Positions 60,191 through 64,000 of a DNA stretch of 64,000 nucleotides are shown here, one piece after another (position 1 is the first letter of the stretch; every line of letters begins with the position of its first letter). The stretch covers positions 29,150,780-29,214,779 of the forward strand of contig NC_080710.1 in NCBI RefSeq assembly GCF_019097595.1, in the 5' to 3' direction. Position numbers and translations under genes: made by a program. The notes under the pieces were generated by a model. The model was not told the origin of the DNA and made no database searches. It was given only the letters and a program-made list of their open reading frames with translations. The DNA comes from Hemibagrus wyckioides. Its lineage: Eukaryota; Chordata; Actinopteri; Siluriformes; Bagridae.

Positions 60191-60557
60191 AAAAGTGTGG
60201 GTAATTAGTAGGGTGTTTAAGGCAAGTTAAATGAAATCAGAATAATTAAAGCATGTTTAATCGTACAGTGTTCTGGGAAACTTGGCCCCAGATAATATCA
60301 ATACTTTAACTGTCAATATTTCAACTTATATCTATATTCTGTCCACATTGGTCCACCCATCGTACTGTACATTTTACCATCACAGTTCAGATTATTCCAG
60401 TCTTATTCTATTCTAATTGTTGTTTATTTTTATTCTATTTTTACAGACATGTTTGCTCTGTCTGTGTGTCCTGTTGTGATCACTAACAAAAGTTCTAATG
60501 TTTTACAAACGATCGCTGATCCATCTGCTTTCCTTCGTGTCCTCTCTCCGTTCTCAG
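60191..60557 (+). other. NCK1: 3' end of NCK1 intron 1, with acceptor
   Basis: Pyrimidine-rich end ctctctccgttctcag with AG at 60556-60557. Nothing else recognised. Confidence 0.75.
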
Positions 60558-60575
60558 TGCTGAAGACAGTCCAAG

Positions 60576-60801
60576 ATGACGGAAGAGGTGATCGTTATTG
60601 CCAAGTTCGATTACATGGCCCAGCAGGACCAGGAGCTGGACATCAAGAAGAACGAGCGCCTCTGGCTGCTGGATGACTCAAAGTCGTGGTGGCGCGTCCG
60701 CAACGCTACCAACAAAACCGGTTTCGTCCCGTCCAACTACGTGGAGCGGAAAAACAGCGCCCGGAAAGGCTCGATCGTCAAGAACCTCAAAGACACTCTA
60801 G
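60576..60801 (+). CDS. NCK1: NCK1 first coding exon (first SH3 domain), partial gene
   Basis: First coding exon of an SH2/SH3 adaptor that links phosphotyrosine receptors to actin regulators such as N-WASP and PAK in the cytosol. The ATG at 60576 follows 18 leader bases after the acceptor at 60557. The exon gives 75 full codons and one base of codon 76 before the donor gtaaagc at 60802. Residues 4-60 form an SH3 domain: AKFDYMAQ (ALYDY motif), [13 protein letters not shown], the tryptophan pair in SWWRVRN, and GFVPSNYVE at its end. A basic linker follows ([16 protein letters not shown]). The paralogue call rests on NCK1-like SKSWW, NKTGF and NSARK, against NCK2-like SKTWW and NRTGY, and on SLC35G2 synteny. 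The MTEE start and AQQDQ are more NCK2-like, so some doubt remains. The rest of the gene is outside the window. Confidence 0.93.
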
Positions 60802-61951
60802 GTAAAGCAAGCCGTGGCGCATAATGACACACAGAGCCGAGAGAGACGAGCCCGGACACGACACTTCAGTGAGGGCTCACTCGGCTCGTTCCTACGCTTT
60901 GCGCTGTCGCATGTAGGTCAGCTCCCCCTCTTAGACCTCGCTTCTCATGTAGTACTTCAGTGCTTTTGTTTTCACCACCACATGTGTACTAGGCGAAGGA
61001 AGAAAAAAACGCACGCATGCACAGGAAGAGGTCTTCTGCTATAGCTGCAGAGAAAAGTCACACTTGATCACAACTTGTAAAGATATAACTGTGTAGAAGA
61101 GCTGCAGGTGTAGAGTGGTGTGGAACTGGAGCCTTACGTTCATTATCCTGGTAAGAAACACATCTGCTGCGTTTAAATATAGTAAACTAGTGACATATGG
61201 TGGGCATAATGACTTTATTTGCCTTTAAAAATCTTCTGAGAGATTTGGTGGCTGAAAGCGAGCACTTAATCAGAAACGGGGGCTGCTCGGTGGAATTAAA
61301 CGCCTCTAAAAGCTGAGAGATAGGAGTGAAATAAATATGTAAACTATTATTAACCATTCTTTTACAATATTCAAATTATTTTTGATTATTATTATTATTA
61401 CTGGGATCAGACAAGCATGCCTAATTAAGAGCGTCCATCAAGAGTGCGCTTGTTTACTGGCGTGTTTATTTTCTCTTTCCTGATTCTTTGGTATTTTTTT
61501 CATTCATCATACCAGCAGACCTAACTAGGACACCCAGTGTCGTCTTTTTTTTTGTTTGGTTGGTTTTTTTTTTGCTCCGATTTGTTTATTTATTTTGTTT
61601 ATTTTGTTCTGTTTTCAGCATTTGTTTATTTTTGTTAACTTAGATTTTGTTTCCTTTATTTTTAACATTTTTTTAAAGGTTTGCTTGTTTATTTTTCTTC
61701 TGTTGTTTTGTGTTCACCTGTTTTGATTGTATTTGTTTTGTATTCCTCTAATTTTTTATTTATTTATTTTTGTTTGCATTCTCTTCTGAAGCTGTTTGTT
61801 TGTTTTTGCTTGTTTCATTTTCTCCTGAAGCAAAAAAAAAAAGCAAGACGGTGCGCATCAGGAGAAAAAGAAACAAACAACAAATAAGCTTCATGAGGAA
61901 AAAAGAAACAAAAAAACAAAACAAGAAATGTTAGAGGTTTACATTTTGTTT

Positions 61952-61986
<35 letters not shown>

Positions 61987-62474
61987 GAAGTTTTGTGTTT
62001 TATTTCTGTGTTAGTTTATTTGTTTAGTTATTTTTTCCCCACTCCTGAAGCCTGGACATTCAATTGCATCATGTTTCAGAGACTCATGATTTGGTCTGAT
62101 GCTTCTCTACTACAGCTCAGGCCACTAGGGCTTCGACTGAACATTTTATCTCTGAAGAAGTTCTTCTGTATGCGAGCAGGATGAAGATTTGTAGAAGAGG
62201 TTTTTATAATTGGACAAATTTCAATCCACTTAGCTGTATAATGCATTAATGATGCCCCTGGGATCAGTAAAATAGCCATCGGGCCTCAGTCGTGTTTTAT
62301 AGCTGGAGCTCAGACAGTTTTCTCCATCAGGTCTTTGGATTTATATTTACGGCATTGAGAAAAACGTACATCTTTTATATATCCGCATGTGCGCTATGCA
62401 TTTCATTTGAATTGTTTTATTATAATTATTGATTTTATTTATATATTTATATATATTATATATATAATATATTA

Positions 62475-62516
<42 letters not shown>

Positions 62517-64000
62517 TGTGTGTATGTGTGTAAAAATTTACTATTTTATTTAGTAGCTAATTTCTACTCAAATAATAATTTTATATCATAATATGATAAA
62601 AATAATTAGAAAAATACACAGTATATGTAATATTTAAATGTCATGAATAACAATAGTATATGTACAAATTAAAAGTCTTATTATTTTTATTTTATTTTTT
62701 AAATATAGTGAGAAATTATCTTTACATTCGGTTTGTGGACATCTTTACCAGTCATAATTACTTGATAAATTGCTTCTACCACTATGTAAATAATTAGAAA
62801 AATAAAATATAATCATAAAAAATAACTATTATGGTGCTTTCAGTTAATTTACACATTAATATTAATATTAATGAATATTAGTAGTAATTTAGGACATTTT
62901 GTCATTTCTAATTATTAAAGCTTTATATTAATTAATATTTTAAAGAATTTCCTTCAGGCTTAATGAAGTTCTATCTTATCTTGCTTTCTCAGTGCTGCTT
63001 AAACATTTTTCCACTTTAAGTTAGATGATGATCTAACTTAAATAATAGTATAGTTATAGTATTATTAATAATAATAGTATCGATAACGTTTCTGTTCAAG
63101 TTTTTAATTCAGATTTACAGACTTGACTTGTTGTTCACATTTATAGCCGTTCTGTCAGCCCGTCTCAGCTCTGCGGGAGGTCCGGAGTCGAATTATAACA
63201 AGGTGGAACTTGAGTGTTTTAGTTGTGTGTGTTTGAGTGTGTGTGTGTGTGTTTGCTCAGACGGTCATACACACCATATAGGAAAGAGCACCTTTATAAA
63301 AACACCACCATCCCAAATAAACCTGCATGTATTTAGATACTCAGGCTGAAACCTCCGCCTCAACACTTCACCTCATGTAGCTATATTTGTTCTGTTGTGT
63401 TTAGTTTTCATGAATTTTGTCAATGCAGCATTGCCAGAAACTGCTCATTGCATAATATCAGAGTTTCCAACAGAACTGAGACAACCACTTTACTGTTCTG
63501 CTTTTGAGTAATTGCTCTGGTTCTGCTTTTTTCCCCGAACCACATAAACATAAAAAACATTACACATAGCCTTCCAGAGTTGGTCTGAAGGTGTAGAAGA
63601 CACACAGGTGAAATTACACAAATATCAAGATTTTTTTAAAATTTAGAATAATAAACTAATCTGTTATATATTTAATAAATAAAGAATAACACAATGAGCC
63701 AAGCTGTTATACTGATTACACAGCCCAGGGTGGAAGAGAATTGCATTAGTGTTGCATAACAGCATGAGCTGGAGTGTGTTGTTCCACTTATACCACAGCA
63801 AACACCATCAATTAATATATTAATTACACCGATCAGGCATATCATTATGACTGGTGAAGAGAATAAGACTGATGATCTCCTCATCATGGCACCTGTTAGT
63901 GGGTGGGATATATTAGGCAGCAAGTGAACATTTTGTCCTCAAAGTCGATGTTAGAAGCAGGAAAAATGGACAAGTGTAAGGATTTGAGTGAGTTTGACGA
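60802..64000 (+). other. NCK1: NCK1 intron after the first coding exon (partial)
   Basis: It begins with gtaaagcaag. T-rich sequence at 61540-61800 flips to A-rich at 61830-61920, forming an imperfect hairpin. (TTTA)n at 61948-61985, TA-rich tract at 62440-62512, (GT)n at 63237-63252. No further NCK1 exon is recognisable before the window ends. Confidence 0.85.
63826..64000 (+). mobile_element. HTH-only Tc1 derivative, copy 5 (cut by window end)
   Basis: Left end acaccgatcaggcatatcat, then ctcctcatcatggcacctgt and gcaggaaaaatggacaagtg. It reaches the tgacga point where the other copies change frame. The rest is beyond the window. Confidence 0.85.

Overview
The window looks like vertebrate, and specifically teleost fish, genomic DNA. 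It has spliced protein-coding genes, many Tc1/mariner and hAT DNA transposons of fish type, tRNA-derived SINEs, and a very high load of micro- and minisatellites. The repeat families resemble those common in otophysan fish such as catfish, but I cannot fix the species from sequence alone. Nothing here suggests a prokaryotic operon, a virus or a CRISPR array.

Only two cellular genes are supported, both on the + strand. The first is SLC35G2 (TMEM22), whose whole coding region lies in one exon at 670-1920, after a splice acceptor at 647. The second is the first coding exon of NCK1 at 60576-60801, which encodes the N-terminal SH3 domain and ends in a good splice donor. SLC35G2 and NCK1 are also adjacent and co-oriented in human 3q22.3, so the order looks like conserved vertebrate synteny and supports both calls. 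A probable NCK1 promoter and first non-coding exon lie at 13950-14332, with five CCAAT/ATTGG boxes, a GC-rich box and a CAG/GTAAGA donor. If that is right, about 14.3-60.5 kb is NCK1 intron 1, and 60.8-64 kb is the next intron.

Layout: 0-2.2 kb SLC35G2. 2.2-13.9 kb intergenic DNA with SINEs, old Tc1 relics and microsatellites. 13.95-14.33 kb promoter and exon. 14.3-24.3 kb intron with a fold-back Tc1 composite, a truncated hAT element, a CTT-type minisatellite and HTH-only Tc1 derivatives. 24.4-29.1 kb two G-rich minisatellites (a 3-kb GAGN array and a 23/24-bp array). 29.1-35.9 kb another hAT copy, a fold-back Tc1 and a full-length Tc1 element with an intact 343-codon transposase. 36-42 kb mostly unique DNA with TATC/CTGT microsatellites. 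42.5-46.4 kb a non-autonomous hAT element with an 8-bp target duplication, swollen by 98 units of a 29-bp repeat. 46.4-48.4 kb a second, independent 32/35-bp array. 49.2-50.5 kb a near-identical Tc1 copy broken by a 16-bp deletion. 50.5-60.5 kb unique DNA, microsatellites and a nested pair of transposons. 60.56-60.80 kb NCK1 coding exon. The window ends inside another HTH-only Tc1 derivative.

The most unusual signals are the transposon-borne 98-unit minisatellite, the neighbouring array with a 356-bp higher-order repeat, a family of sense/antisense fold-back Tc1 composites, and a dispersed HTH-only Tc1 family whose copies share one frameshift. I found no new protein-coding system. The very long ORFs in 19.6-20.6 kb and 24.3-27.4 kb are artefacts of simple repeats.
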